From contig NZ_JALRMO010000001.1 in NCBI RefSeq assembly GCF_023276405.1, positions 4,898,001 to 4,962,000 of the forward strand: DNA of 64,000 bases, read 5' to 3'. This document shows, one piece after another, positions 7,563-15,347 of the stretch. Made by a program: the position numbers and the translations under genes. The DNA is from Paenibacillus hamazuiensis. Lineage in GTDB: Bacteria > Bacillota > Bacilli > Paenibacillales > NBRC-103111. Every line of letters begins with the position of its first letter. Positions within the stretch are counted from its first letter, which is position 1. The notes beneath the pieces were generated by a model. It was not told where the DNA came from, did not search any database, and saw nothing but the letters and a program-made list of their open reading frames with translations.

Positions 7563-7768
7563 AACGGAACATCCTTTCGCTTGAAAAATGGCACGATTCC
7601 CAGTAAGAAACCCTTTTCATTGTACCAAATTTTTCGCCTCTGCCCACCGTTTTCCTGAAAATTTTCGGCGTTCGAAGATCCGAAACAATGGAAACCTTTG
7701 GACGCTGCCAAGCGTCTTAACAAATAATGGGCGCTGTCCATGCAAAAAATAACGAAAGGAACGGATGG

Positions 7769-9430
7769 ATGCACATGAAAAGAACATTTGGCGCGCTAGC
7801 CCAAAGAGCGGCCGCCGCCGCACTCCTGATGGCGCTCCCTTGGGCAAATGCAGCCGGGGCGGAAGCTTCCGTCCCCTCCGTGATCACCGTAGTCAAGGAG
7901 GCGCCGTTTTATGCATCCGCGGGCGAAGAAACGCCGACAGGCCGGCTGAGTGCTTATCAGACCCTTAAGATCAAAGATACCGCAACCGCCGGAGGGGATA
8001 TTTGGTACAAAATCGATACGTGGCTCGGAGAGCAATGGATTTCCCGAAGTTCGGGAGCCTTCGAAGGAGAGATCGAATCCGTCGCCTTTACCGCCCATAC
8101 GCTTAGGGTAGAGCCGCTCTACGACACCCCTTCTCTGACCCCGCTGACGGAGCAGCGGATCGCTCCGCAGGAAATATACGTCACCGGCCGATACCACGAT
8201 TGGTATCGCATTATGACCGCGGACCGGTCGGAAAAATGGCTCGACGAGCCGCTGCTGCTGGAGAACATCCGGGAAGAGCCCGCCGGCTTCGACATGCTGC
8301 TGACCCGCGAGACGCAGCTATATGAAGTTCCTTACTTAAAAAAATCGCCGATTGCGCTTGCGCCGCAAACCGTGCACGTCATAGCCGGTTGGGATACGGG
8401 GAAGGAGGGATACCGCTTCCGGGAAATCGTCTGGTACAAGATCGAGACGGACCAAGGTCCGCGCTGGGTGCTGCCGGCAGATGAAAAAATCGGCGTCAAG
8501 CCTGTGCATGAAACGGTCTCGCTGCCGACCGGAGGTTACGGCGTATCCGCGCCCGAAACGAACGACGAAGCCGTCTGGTTCGAGCCGGGTGCGAAGCTGG
8601 AGGCAATGGCGCGTTGGAACGGTTGGTTCCAGGTGAAAGCCAGCGGCGGACGGACGGTCTGGATTAACCCGGAGCGGTCGCTGCGGCTGCGGCCGCCGGG
8701 AACTGCACCTTCCCGCGTAACGCTGCAGCTGACCGGTGAGACGGCGGTTTATACGTACCCGAGTCCTAACGCCGTCGCTCATCCGAAAGGCTACTACGCT
8801 CCGCAGGAAGTCGAAAGCATCGCCAAGTGGTCCGGGGACGACCGGCTCGACTGGTACTTGTTCCGCGGAGCGGACGGAGATCTGTGGCTTCCGAAGCCGC
8901 GAAGCGCATCCGACCGGTCGCTGGTCGGCAGTTGGACCTTCCTCCGGCAGGATCCCGGCACGGGAAGCGGTAAAGGCGCCCCGTTTGTTATGGTTTTTGG
9001 CAAAAACTCGCAAAGACATGCATTTGAACGGCAGGAAGGCATTCCGTTCAGCTTGACGATCCTAAATGCCTCGAATTTGCCGACAGCTTTTTCGGAGCCG
9101 GTGGAATTCGAGCTGCAAATCTATAAACCGGGCGGCCCGTCCGCGGAAGACGCGGCAAAGCTGCCCGAACCGCACGATGTCGTGTGGACCCGCAAGCTGC
9201 CCCCGCTTCAATCGGCTTTTCCCGGACCGGGGGCCTATTCCATCCACATCGAGTGGGATCAGCGGGATGAAGGCGGCCATCCTGCGCCTCCCGGCGAATA
9301 TTCGGCACGGATCGTGCCTGTCCCTATACGGTACGAAATCGGCGAAGGCCGGGAGGCAAGGTCTATGAGCAAAGAGGAGATGCAGGCGGCGCTCGGCGCC
9401 CCGGAGGTATTTGCGATTATGCCCGAATGA
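7769..9430 (+). CDS. Secreted protein with SH3-like repeats and a C-terminal BsuPI-like domain
   Basis: About 553 residues. The start at 7769 has AAAGGA upstream; an ATG two codons later is an alternative. An Arg/Lys-containing N-terminus, a hydrophobic Ala/Leu core and an ANAAGAEA stretch form a signal peptide. The middle carries four or five degenerate SH3b/GW-like units (WYKIDTWLGEQWIS, WYKIETDQGPRWV, WFQVKASGGRTVWI), which often bind cell wall. The last 140 residues resemble the intracellular proteinase inhibitor BsuPI fold: an immunoglobulin-like sandwich with 'ERQEGIPFSLTILNAS' and 'GGHPAPPGEYSARI'. It is presumably exported and wall-associated. Its biological role is unknown and the domain calls are by pattern only. 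Confidence 0.75.
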   Translation: MHMKRTFGALAQRAAAAALLMALPWANAAGAEASVPSVITVVKEAPFYASAGEETPTGRLSAYQTLKIKDTATAGGDIWYKIDTWLGEQWISRSSGAFEGEIESVAFTAHTLRVEPLYDTPSLTPLTEQRIAPQEIYVTGRYHDWYRIMTADRSEKWLDEPLLLENIREEPAGFDMLLTRETQLYEVPYLKKSPIALAPQTVHVIAGWDTGKEGYRFREIVWYKIETDQGPRWVLPADEKIGVKPVHETVSLPTGGYGVSAPETNDEAVWFEPGAKLEAMARWNGWFQVKASGGRTVWINPERSLRLRPPGTAPSRVTLQLTGETAVYTYPSPNAVAHPKGYYAPQEVESIAKWSGDDRLDWYLFRGADGDLWLPKPRSASDRSLVGSWTFLRQDPGTGSGKGAPFVMVFGKNSQRHAFERQEGIPFSLTILNASNLPTAFSEPVEFELQIYKPGGPSAEDAAKLPEPHDVVWTRKLPPLQSAFPGPGAYSIHIEWDQRDEGGHPAPPGEYSARIVPVPIRYEIGEGREARSMSKEEMQAALGAPEVFAIMPE

Positions 9431-9572
9431 TGCTGCCGGTTAACCGGGTCAGCCCCTTGCCGCAGCCCCTTATTTTAGGCTTTGCCTGTTGCGTTGCGGG
9501 TGGTTCTGTGTCAATATAACGTTGTGCCTATTTACGTTTTCAGGAAGAGAAAGGAACCGGTGACCTTAAATC

Positions 9573-10361
9573 ATGAAGCCTTTGTTTCGGCTGCTTACCG
9601 AGCTGTCGTCCCGAAAAACCATATCCCGTCTGACAGGCGCCTTCGCCAAATCGAAAGCGAGCAAAGCGCTCATCCCCCGCTTTGCCAAGACATACGGAAT
9701 TCGGGTGGAGGACGCTGAAAAACATATAAGCGAGTACGCTTCGCTGAACGAATTTTTTACGAGACGGCTGAAAAGCGGGCTGCGTCCGGTCGATACGGCT
9801 CAGAGTACTGTGGTCAGTCCCGTCGACGCGCTCATCACCGGAATGGGGCGGATCGAATCCGGCCAAATTCTCAATGTGAAAGGACAAGACTACACGATCG
9901 AGGAGCTGCTGAACCGCTCTCCCCGAATGGTCAGCTACGAACACGGATTTTATCTTGTGCTCTATCTCAGCCCGACCGACTATCACCGCATCCATTCTCC
10001 GGTCACCGGCGATATATTGGAAAAAGAACACGTGCCCGGCAAAGTGTACCCGGTCAACGATTTCGGATTGCGCCACATGCCCCGGGTGCTGAGCCGCAAC
10101 GAACGGCTGATCACCTACATGCAGCATGAAAGCGGCGAGGTGGCGGTCGTCAAGGTAGCGGCGATGAACGTCAGCAGCATTCAGTACGTCGATCCGCTGC
10201 CCAATCATTTGGAACGAGGCGACGAGCTTGCTTATTTCGAATTCGGCTCGACCGTCGTGCTGCTGCTCGAAACGAATACGTTCGAATGCCGCAGCGACCT
10301 TGCGGTCGGCAGCAAAGTCCGGATGGGCGAAGCTCTCGGCAAGCTGCGTCCGAAGGCCTGA
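9573..10361 (+). CDS. psd: Phosphatidylserine decarboxylase proenzyme
   Basis: A 262-residue Psd (EC 4.1.1.65), which makes phosphatidylethanolamine from phosphatidylserine at the membrane. The self-cleavage site is visible as FGST near residue 226 (family usually LGST): cleavage before Ser produces the beta chain and the pyruvoyl-bearing alpha chain. The Asp/His charge-relay region (SPVDALITG and YHRIHSP) is also present. It lacks the long N-terminal extensions of eukaryotic forms and has normal bacterial length. The ribosome binding site is weak (GGTGACC nine bases upstream). No pss gene is adjacent. Confidence 0.96.
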   Translation: MKPLFRLLTELSSRKTISRLTGAFAKSKASKALIPRFAKTYGIRVEDAEKHISEYASLNEFFTRRLKSGLRPVDTAQSTVVSPVDALITGMGRIESGQILNVKGQDYTIEELLNRSPRMVSYEHGFYLVLYLSPTDYHRIHSPVTGDILEKEHVPGKVYPVNDFGLRHMPRVLSRNERLITYMQHESGEVAVVKVAAMNVSSIQYVDPLPNHLERGDELAYFEFGSTVVLLLETNTFECRSDLAVGSKVRMGEALGKLRPKA

Positions 10362-10419
10362 TAGCCTTTCCGCGAAAAGGCTGGCTTCCATGTCCCGCTC
10401 CATAATAATTTTCACAGGA

Positions 10420-10466
10420 AAAAAGGACCTCCTTCTCCACATTGCCGTGGATTTGGGGTCCTTTCG
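10420..10466 (+). terminator. Terminator after psd, possibly bidirectional
   Basis: AAAGGACC and GGGTCCTTT form the stem around a loop of about 30 nt containing a smaller hairpin. It separates convergent psd and the small minus-strand gene at 10506. Confidence 0.65.
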
Positions 10467-10505
10467 TTCATAATCGGGGAAAACGTGCCTTTGCGGAAAA
10501 TCATT

Positions 10506-10775
10506 TTAGCTGAGCGTATCCTGTGCCGGAAAGAACAAGGGACTCGGCTCGAGAGGCTCCTCCACAGGGATGCGTGGAATCGCCGCTGCTCTTACTTGCG
10601 CCGTCGTTGTGCTGATATCCCGCATAGCTTGCACATCCCCGGCCGCAGCGGCGAGCTGATACAGCGTGTTCAGGCTGCCGATCGCCTGCTCTTTGCCTGT
10701 CGTGCCGTTCGCCCAATTGCCCAGCACCCGCCGCTTCTCCTCCTCGATGAACCACTGCAGCGCTTTTCTCCTCAT
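10506..10775 (-). CDS. Small hypothetical protein, 89 residues
   Basis: A good ribosome binding site (CGGAGGT, eight bases from ATG) and codon use like the neighbours support a real gene. The product begins with a basic/acidic helix (MRRKALQWFIEEEKRRVL), continues with a second helical segment (EQAIGSLNTLYQLAAAAGD) and ends in a Pro-rich tail. No signal peptide or membrane segment is visible. I do not recognise the family and the context gives no clue. Confidence 0.65.
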   Translation of the reverse strand: MRRKALQWFIEEEKRRVLGNWANGTTGKEQAIGSLNTLYQLAAAAGDVQAMRDISTTTAQVRAAAIPRIPVEEPLEPSPLFFPAQDTLS

Positions 10776-10974
10776 GGCTTGTACCTCCGCTGCTTGCTGA
10801 CCCGGATGTCTGTAATGCCCGCATTATAGCCTATAAGGTATTTTTCGCCAAAAGGCCGCTAAACAAACGCTGTCTGCAAGATGCAGCGAAGCCGGAGCTG
10901 CCGAGACCATTTGCGCGTGCCGCCAATCTTCCGCGGAAACCGAAGCGAAACAGGGAAAACGGGAAATGACTCTT

Positions 10975-12459
10975 TCAATTTGTTCCGGCCGCATAGGAAC
11001 CTCCTAAACCCAATTTGACCGCGGCACGCCGCATCGCTTCGACCCCCAGCTCCATCTGCTCCATGCTCAGCAGCTGAAACTGGAAATAGGCACCGTACCG
11101 GGGAAGCTTGCCGTCCTCCCCGATGCCTGCTGCTGACTCCGACCAAATAACGCCCGCCTCATTGCACGCTTCCCTATAGGCAGGGTAATGTTCCGGATCG
11201 CCCTTCCACCAACCGAATATATGAAGTCCGGCGTCGCCTTCCATCCACTCGAACAGATGGGCCAACCGTTCTTTCAACAGCTGCTGCAGATGCCAAAACT
11301 TGCGGCTGTAAATTCGTTTCATGCGGCGCAAATGCCGCTCGTAAAGTCCGCTCTGCATGAAGGCGGCGAGCGCCTTCTGCTCCGCAAGCCCGGTCGGCAG
11401 CGGCTCGAACAGCTCCTTCGCCCTGCAAAAAGGCGCGACCAGTCCGGCCGGCAGCACGGCATAACCGATGCGCAAAAAAGCCGGCATCGTTTTGGAAAAG
11501 CTGCCGATATAAACGACGCGGCCTTCGCTGTCGAGCGCCTTCAGCGGCTCGAGCGGACGCCCCCGGTGGCGGAATTCGCTGTCGTAATCGTCTTCGACGA
11601 TCAGCGCCCCTCGCCCATTCGCCCAGCGCAGCAGCTCACGCCGCCGCTCGAGGGTGAGCACGGCGCCGGTCGGAAACTGCCGGCTCGGCGTCGCAAACAG
11701 CAGCTTCGCCTCCCATGGCGCCGGCACGATGCCGCGTTCGTCCACCGGCGCGTACACGCAAACGCCGCCGGCCGCCCGCACCGCCTTGCTTATGCCGTGG
11801 TAGCCCGGCTGCTCCAGCACCGCCGCATCTCCGCTGTCGATGACCAACTGCGCAAGCAAAGCGATGGCCTGCATCGAGCCGTTCACGATGACGATATGAT
11901 CCGGGGAAGCGGCAATTCCCCGCGCCCGCTGCAAGTAGTGGGCCAGGCACTCCCGCAAGCGGCGGTCTCCTTGCGGCGTTTCCAGCCCGTACGCCAGCTC
12001 CCCGCTCGCCCTTCTCGCCTCTGCGTACAGGCAGCGGTTCCACTCAGCGGAAGGAAACCGGCTCAAATCGACGTGTCCGAAATGAAAATCGTACGGGTAA
12101 GCCGGACTCCTCATCCTCGCTCTTGGCGGTTCGGCTTGCTCCGCACGTTTTCCCCAAGCCGACAGCAAGTCCGCTCCGGACGAATTACCGGTCACGCCGG
12201 CCGTATTTCTTTGCCCGAAGGATACGAAAGTTCCTTTTCCCGTCTCCGTCCTTACATAGCCGTCGGCGGCCAGCATATCGTAGACCTGGCTTACCGTGCC
12301 CCGTGCGAGATCATACTGCGCGGCCAGCTCGCGGCTGGAAGGCAGCTTGCTGCCGTGCGCTGCGGTCCCTTGCAATATCATATCTTTAAGCGCATGATAC
12401 AGCGCGTCGGTTTTCGTACCGTACTCCTGCAAATACGTGCTCAACGGCACATGAAACAT
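10975..12459 (-). CDS. MocR/PdxR-type GntR regulator with aminotransferase domain
   Basis: About 494 residues. The start at 12459 has AGGAGAGG upstream. Residues ~1-75 form a GntR winged helix (KLPSSRELAAQYDLARGTVSQVYDMLAADGYV). Residues ~110-490 form a fold-type I aminotransferase domain with the Schiff-base lysine in YIGSFSKTMPAFLRIGY. MocR proteins bind PLP or its aldimines and regulate a neighbouring gene, often one for vitamin B6. Here the neighbour is a divergent FMN-binding split-barrel protein starting 120 bp away, so the pair is likely regulator and target. The effector is inferred, not shown. Confidence 0.93.
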   Translation of the reverse strand: MFHVPLSTYLQEYGTKTDALYHALKDMILQGTAAHGSKLPSSRELAAQYDLARGTVSQVYDMLAADGYVRTETGKGTFVSFGQRNTAGVTGNSSGADLLSAWGKRAEQAEPPRARMRSPAYPYDFHFGHVDLSRFPSAEWNRCLYAEARRASGELAYGLETPQGDRRLRECLAHYLQRARGIAASPDHIVIVNGSMQAIALLAQLVIDSGDAAVLEQPGYHGISKAVRAAGGVCVYAPVDERGIVPAPWEAKLLFATPSRQFPTGAVLTLERRRELLRWANGRGALIVEDDYDSEFRHRGRPLEPLKALDSEGRVVYIGSFSKTMPAFLRIGYAVLPAGLVAPFCRAKELFEPLPTGLAEQKALAAFMQSGLYERHLRRMKRIYSRKFWHLQQLLKERLAHLFEWMEGDAGLHIFGWWKGDPEHYPAYREACNEAGVIWSESAAGIGEDGKLPRYGAYFQFQLLSMEQMELGVEAMRRAAVKLGLGGSYAAGTN

Positions 12460-12482
12460 AAGCCAGCCTCTCCTCTTTAGTG

Positions 12483-12512
12483 GACCAATAAAAAACTGCA
12501 AAATTGGATCTT
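12483..12512. promoter_or_regulatory. Candidate MocR binding region between the divergent genes
   Basis: GGACCAAT and ATTGGATC form an imperfect inverted repeat within the short divergent intergenic region. MocR regulators usually bind repeated boxes in exactly this position. The call rests on position and a 6/8 match between the arms only. Confidence 0.35.
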
Positions 12513-12578
12513 CTGATAAGCCAATATTTCTTATATTCTAATTCCAATTTCACAACTTTGTCGAGGAGGAATTGCAGG

Positions 12579-13205
12579 ATGAGAAGAAGCGAATTTGCGA
12601 TGATGAATGCGGAGGAGACAAGCTTGTTTTTGAACGAGATGAGCTTCGGGTATTTGGGAACGGTCGGGGAGGACGGCTGGCCGCTGCTGACGCCTCTCAA
12701 CTTTGTGTATCACGGGGGAGCCGTCTACTTTCACGGCAGCAGGGCCGGAGCCAAAATGGCCAACCTGAAAGCGCGGCCCAAGGTCACTTTTGCCGTGGCC
12801 AAGGAATATGCGCTCATTCCTTCCTACGTATTGGATCCGAAGCTGGCTTGCCCGGCAACCGCTTATTTTAAATCGGTGTTGATTCGCGGTTATGCCGAAA
12901 ACGTCCAGGATCCGCACGTGAAAGCGGAGGCGCTGACCGCGTTTATGCAAAAGCTGCAGCCGGAGGGCGGCTACGATCCGATCGATCCGGCGGATAAACA
13001 TTACGGCCCGCGGCTTGCCGGCGTTGCCATCGTGAAAATTCACGTCGAAGAATTGACCGCCAAATACAAATTCGGGCAAAACTTAAGCGAGCAGGACCGC
13101 GGCAAAGTGATTCATGCGCTGGAGGAGCGGCATCGGGAGCTCGACGAGGAAACGGCTGCGCTGATGCGCCAATATTGCCCACACCATAAGGAGCGGGAGA
13201 ATTGA
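12579..13205 (+). CDS. Pyridoxamine 5'-phosphate oxidase-related FMN-binding protein (NimA-like)
   Basis: A 208-residue split-barrel flavoprotein. The start follows AGGAGG by ten bases. The N-terminal part (EETSLFLNEMSFGYLGTVGEDGWPLLTPLNFVY) and the strand GGAVYFHGSRAGAKMANLKARPKVTFAVAKEY give the usual FMN-binding pattern of the PNPOx-like/NimA group. The C-terminal third carries conserved features of the larger Bacillus-type members (LAGVAIVKIHVEELTAKYKF). It is probably a small cytosolic reductase or flavin/heme-handling protein; the substrate is unknown. It is divergent from a MocR regulator and probably controlled by it. Confidence 0.88.
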   Translation: MRRSEFAMMNAEETSLFLNEMSFGYLGTVGEDGWPLLTPLNFVYHGGAVYFHGSRAGAKMANLKARPKVTFAVAKEYALIPSYVLDPKLACPATAYFKSVLIRGYAENVQDPHVKAEALTAFMQKLQPEGGYDPIDPADKHYGPRLAGVAIVKIHVEELTAKYKFGQNLSEQDRGKVIHALEERHRELDEETAALMRQYCPHHKEREN

Positions 13206-13248
13206 CGGTAGTCCGTTAATTCACAATACACAGGACCACCCGCGATTC

Positions 13249-13291
13249 CAAAAAAAATCCCCGAGGCCTTTGAGCCCACGGGGATTTGTGT
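13249..13291. terminator. Bidirectional terminator between convergent genes
   Basis: AAATCCCCG and CGGGGATTT form the stem, flanked by A-rich and T-rich sequence. It would serve the FMN-protein gene on the plus strand and kduI on the minus strand. Confidence 0.8.
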
Positions 13292-13302
13292 CTTGCACTC
13301 CA

Positions 13303-14136
13303 TTATTTCAGTTCCGTCATCGCTACCGGGTCCATGTCGGAGAACTCCTGGTTTTCGCCGGCCATGCCCCAGATGAACGTGTAGTTGTTCGTGCCTACGC
13401 CGCTGTGAATCGACCAGCTCGGGGAGATGATCGCCTGTTCATTGCGCACGACCAGATGGCGGGTTTCCGTAGGTTCGCCCATCATGTGGAATACGACTCC
13501 GTCAGCCGGCATATCGAAGTAGAGGTACACTTCGGAGCGGCGGTTGTGCGTATGGCAAGGCATCGTGTTCCACATGTTGCCCGGCTTGAGCAGCGTCATG
13601 CCCATGACGAGCTGGCAGCTTTGCACGCCGTTCAAATGAATGAATTTATAAATCGTGCGCTCGTTGGAAGTGTTGATGGAACCGAGGTGCTGAGGCTCCG
13701 CTTCCGTGATTGCCACTTTGGCGGTCGGGTAATTTTTGTGCGCCGGCGTCGAGTTCAGGTAGAAACGCGCAGGGTTTGCCGGGTCGGCGCTTTTGAAAAT
13801 GACTTCTTTGTTGCCGAGACCGACGTACAGGCAGTCTTTCGTTTCGAGCACATATTCGGTGCCGTCAACAATGACGCTGCCTTGCGGCCCGATGTTGATG
13901 ATGCCGATTTCGCGGCGCTCGAGGAAATACTCTGCGCCCATCTCGTGCTTGTCCCCTTCGAGTTTGATCGGCTCTTGGGTCGGAACGGCTGCACCTGTGA
14001 TGAAGCGGTCCACGTGGCTGTATACCATTTTGAGTTCGCCCGGTACGAACAGCGACTCGATCAAAAATTCTTTGCGCAAACGCGCCGTGTCGTAAGCTTT
14101 CACTTCATTGGGATGGGAAGCATAGCGGATTTCCAT
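13303..14136 (-). CDS. kduI: 5-dehydro-4-deoxy-D-glucuronate isomerase KduI
   Basis: A 277-residue cupin-fold isomerase (EC 5.3.1.17) that converts 4-deoxy-L-threo-5-hexosulose uronate, from pectin or other polyuronate breakdown, to 3-deoxy-D-glycero-2,5-hexodiulosonate. The zinc site motif CHTHNRRSEVYLYF is present, and the length equals the family norm. The start MEIRYASHP is the family's usual N-terminus and follows AGGAGG by 13 bases. A longer frame reaches into the repeat at 14179-14239 and is unlikely to be translated. It has a strong promoter overlapped by DeoR-type operators and lies just downstream of a DeoR gene. No kduD is adjacent. Confidence 0.97.
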   Translation of the reverse strand: MEIRYASHPNEVKAYDTARLRKEFLIESLFVPGELKMVYSHVDRFITGAAVPTQEPIKLEGDKHEMGAEYFLERREIGIINIGPQGSVIVDGTEYVLETKDCLYVGLGNKEVIFKSADPANPARFYLNSTPAHKNYPTAKVAITEAEPQHLGSINTSNERTIYKFIHLNGVQSCQLVMGMTLLKPGNMWNTMPCHTHNRRSEVYLYFDMPADGVVFHMMGEPTETRHLVVRNEQAIISPSWSIHSGVGTNNYTFIWGMAGENQEFSDMDPVAMTELK

Positions 14137-14178
14137 AATATCGATGATACCTCCTGAAAGTTTTTGCGCCAGTAACCG

Positions 14179-14239
14179 GTCCCCCAAAAGTGAAGCGATC
14201 CTTTGCGGGCTCATTCCTATTACTTTTGGAGGAGCCCCC
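14179..14239. repeat. Dispersed copy of the CCCCCAAAAGT hairpin repeat
   Basis: CCCCCAAAAGTGA and TTACTTTTGGAGG flank a loop of about 26 bp, followed by AGCCCC. This matches, in stem and spacing, the 66-bp unit tandemly repeated at 63475-63689, and the loop also shares a GC..GCT.ATTCC core. Here it is a single copy in the kduI leader. Confidence 0.8.
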
Positions 14240-14309
14240 GAATAACTGGCTTCGTAAGCAATGCTGGTTTTTTTGCAGCGGTTTCGCCTGGTTCGTTTTT
14301 ACCTAATTC

Positions 14310-14338
14310 ATTATAATACTCCGTTCATTTAAGTTCAA
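14310..14338 (-). promoter_or_regulatory. kduI promoter
   Basis: On the minus strand, -35 TTGAAC and -10 TATAAT are separated by exactly 17 bp. A GTTCATTT/AAATGAAC operator half-site falls inside the spacer, so repressor binding would block RNA polymerase. Confidence 0.85.
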
Positions 14339-14365
14339 TTAAATAATAAATGAACCGAAATGAAC
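14323..14365. promoter_or_regulatory. DeoR-family operators upstream of kduI
   Basis: AAATGAAC occurs at 14348-14355 and 14358-14365, a 10-bp direct repeat, and in inverse orientation as GTTCATTT at 14323-14330. A related GTTCAATT overlaps the -35 box. Multiple helically phased copies of an 8-bp box are typical for DeoR regulators, and the DeoR gene lies immediately upstream. Confidence 0.75.
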
Positions 14366-14369
14366 CTGA

Positions 14370-15125
14370 CTAAACATGCGGAAACCGCTCGATACGAATT
14401 CCCGCCTCGGTATATCTGGCCATCGTTTCCTCGGAAAGCCCCGCATCGGTAATGATCGTCGGCACCTCTTTCACACTCGCAAACGTGATCAGCGCGCATT
14501 TGTCGAACTTGCTGTGATCCGCCACGCAAAATACTTGCTCCGCCGTTTCGATCAAAGCCCGCTTCTGCTCCACATGCATTTGCGTAAAAATCGTCAAACC
14601 GTACTCCAGATGAATCCCTGTGGCCGATAAAAACGATTTCCGCACATTGAGCTTGCGCAGAAAGCGCCCCGCATCCTCGCTCACCAGCTGATTGCGGCTG
14701 CGGATTCCGCCGGGCACGACGAGGCGGATCTGGTCTTTTTTGATCAATTCCCCGATGATGTACAAATCGTTCGTGATGACCGTCAGCGGCTCGTTAGCGA
14801 GCTGCTTGGCGATTTCCAGCGTCGTGCTCCCGCTGTCGAGCGCGATGATATCCCCCGGTTCGATGAACCGTACCGCCTGCTCGGCAGCCTGCCGCTTCTC
14901 CTTCAGACGCTTCGGATTCGGCGCGGTATTTTGGAACAGACCGGAGTACCCTTCGTTCGCCAGCACCGCCCCGCCGTGCGTGCGCTGCAGCAACCCTTTG
15001 CTCTCCAGCTTCTCCAGATCCTGACGGATCGTTTTTCCGGTGACCCCAAGCTTTGCCGCAAGATCGGCCACCGACACTTCCCCTTCCGCCAAAAGCCGCT
15101 CCATAATTTTTTCGTGACGTTTCAT
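14370..15125 (-). CDS. DeoR/GlpR family transcriptional regulator, probable kduI repressor
   Basis: A 251-residue DeoR regulator. The N-terminal helix-turn-helix (ERLLAEGEVSVADLAAKLGVTGKTIRQDLEKLESKGLLQRTHGGAV) carries the DeoR signature. The C-terminal half is the phosphosugar-sensing ISOCOT fold, with IALDSGSTTLEIAK and ITNDLYIIGEL motifs. An AGGGGGG ribosome binding site lies 14 bases upstream of the chosen ATG, so the start is slightly uncertain. The gene is directly upstream of kduI on the same strand, with repeated AAATGAAC boxes between them. It probably senses a deoxyhexulosonate or its phosphate derived from polyuronates; that ligand is inference. Confidence 0.92.
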   Translation of the reverse strand: MKRHEKIMERLLAEGEVSVADLAAKLGVTGKTIRQDLEKLESKGLLQRTHGGAVLANEGYSGLFQNTAPNPKRLKEKRQAAEQAVRFIEPGDIIALDSGSTTLEIAKQLANEPLTVITNDLYIIGELIKKDQIRLVVPGGIRSRNQLVSEDAGRFLRKLNVRKSFLSATGIHLEYGLTIFTQMHVEQKRALIETAEQVFCVADHSKFDKCALITFASVKEVPTIITDAGLSEETMARYTEAGIRIERFPHV

Positions 15126-15347
15126 TGTTGTCGCGAAGCCCCCCTGCTGGCCTGTATCAAAATGATCGAAGTCAGATCCGACCTCGTTCGGCGCCCCATG
15201 GTTTCTCCTCATTATACTTGCTGTACACAGGGCTTGTATACGAAAAAAAATGATCGGAGGAAGGTCGCAAATGACCGTGACTCCGCTTTGGCAAAGTGGT
15301 ATAATATTGGCTAAATGTTAAGAAGAATGATGGAAGGATGACCGAAG

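Noticed and set aside
14137-14214. N-terminal extension of KduI
   Set aside because: The extension lies in the dispersed hairpin repeat, and the internal start gives the normal family N-terminus with AGGAGG ahead of it.
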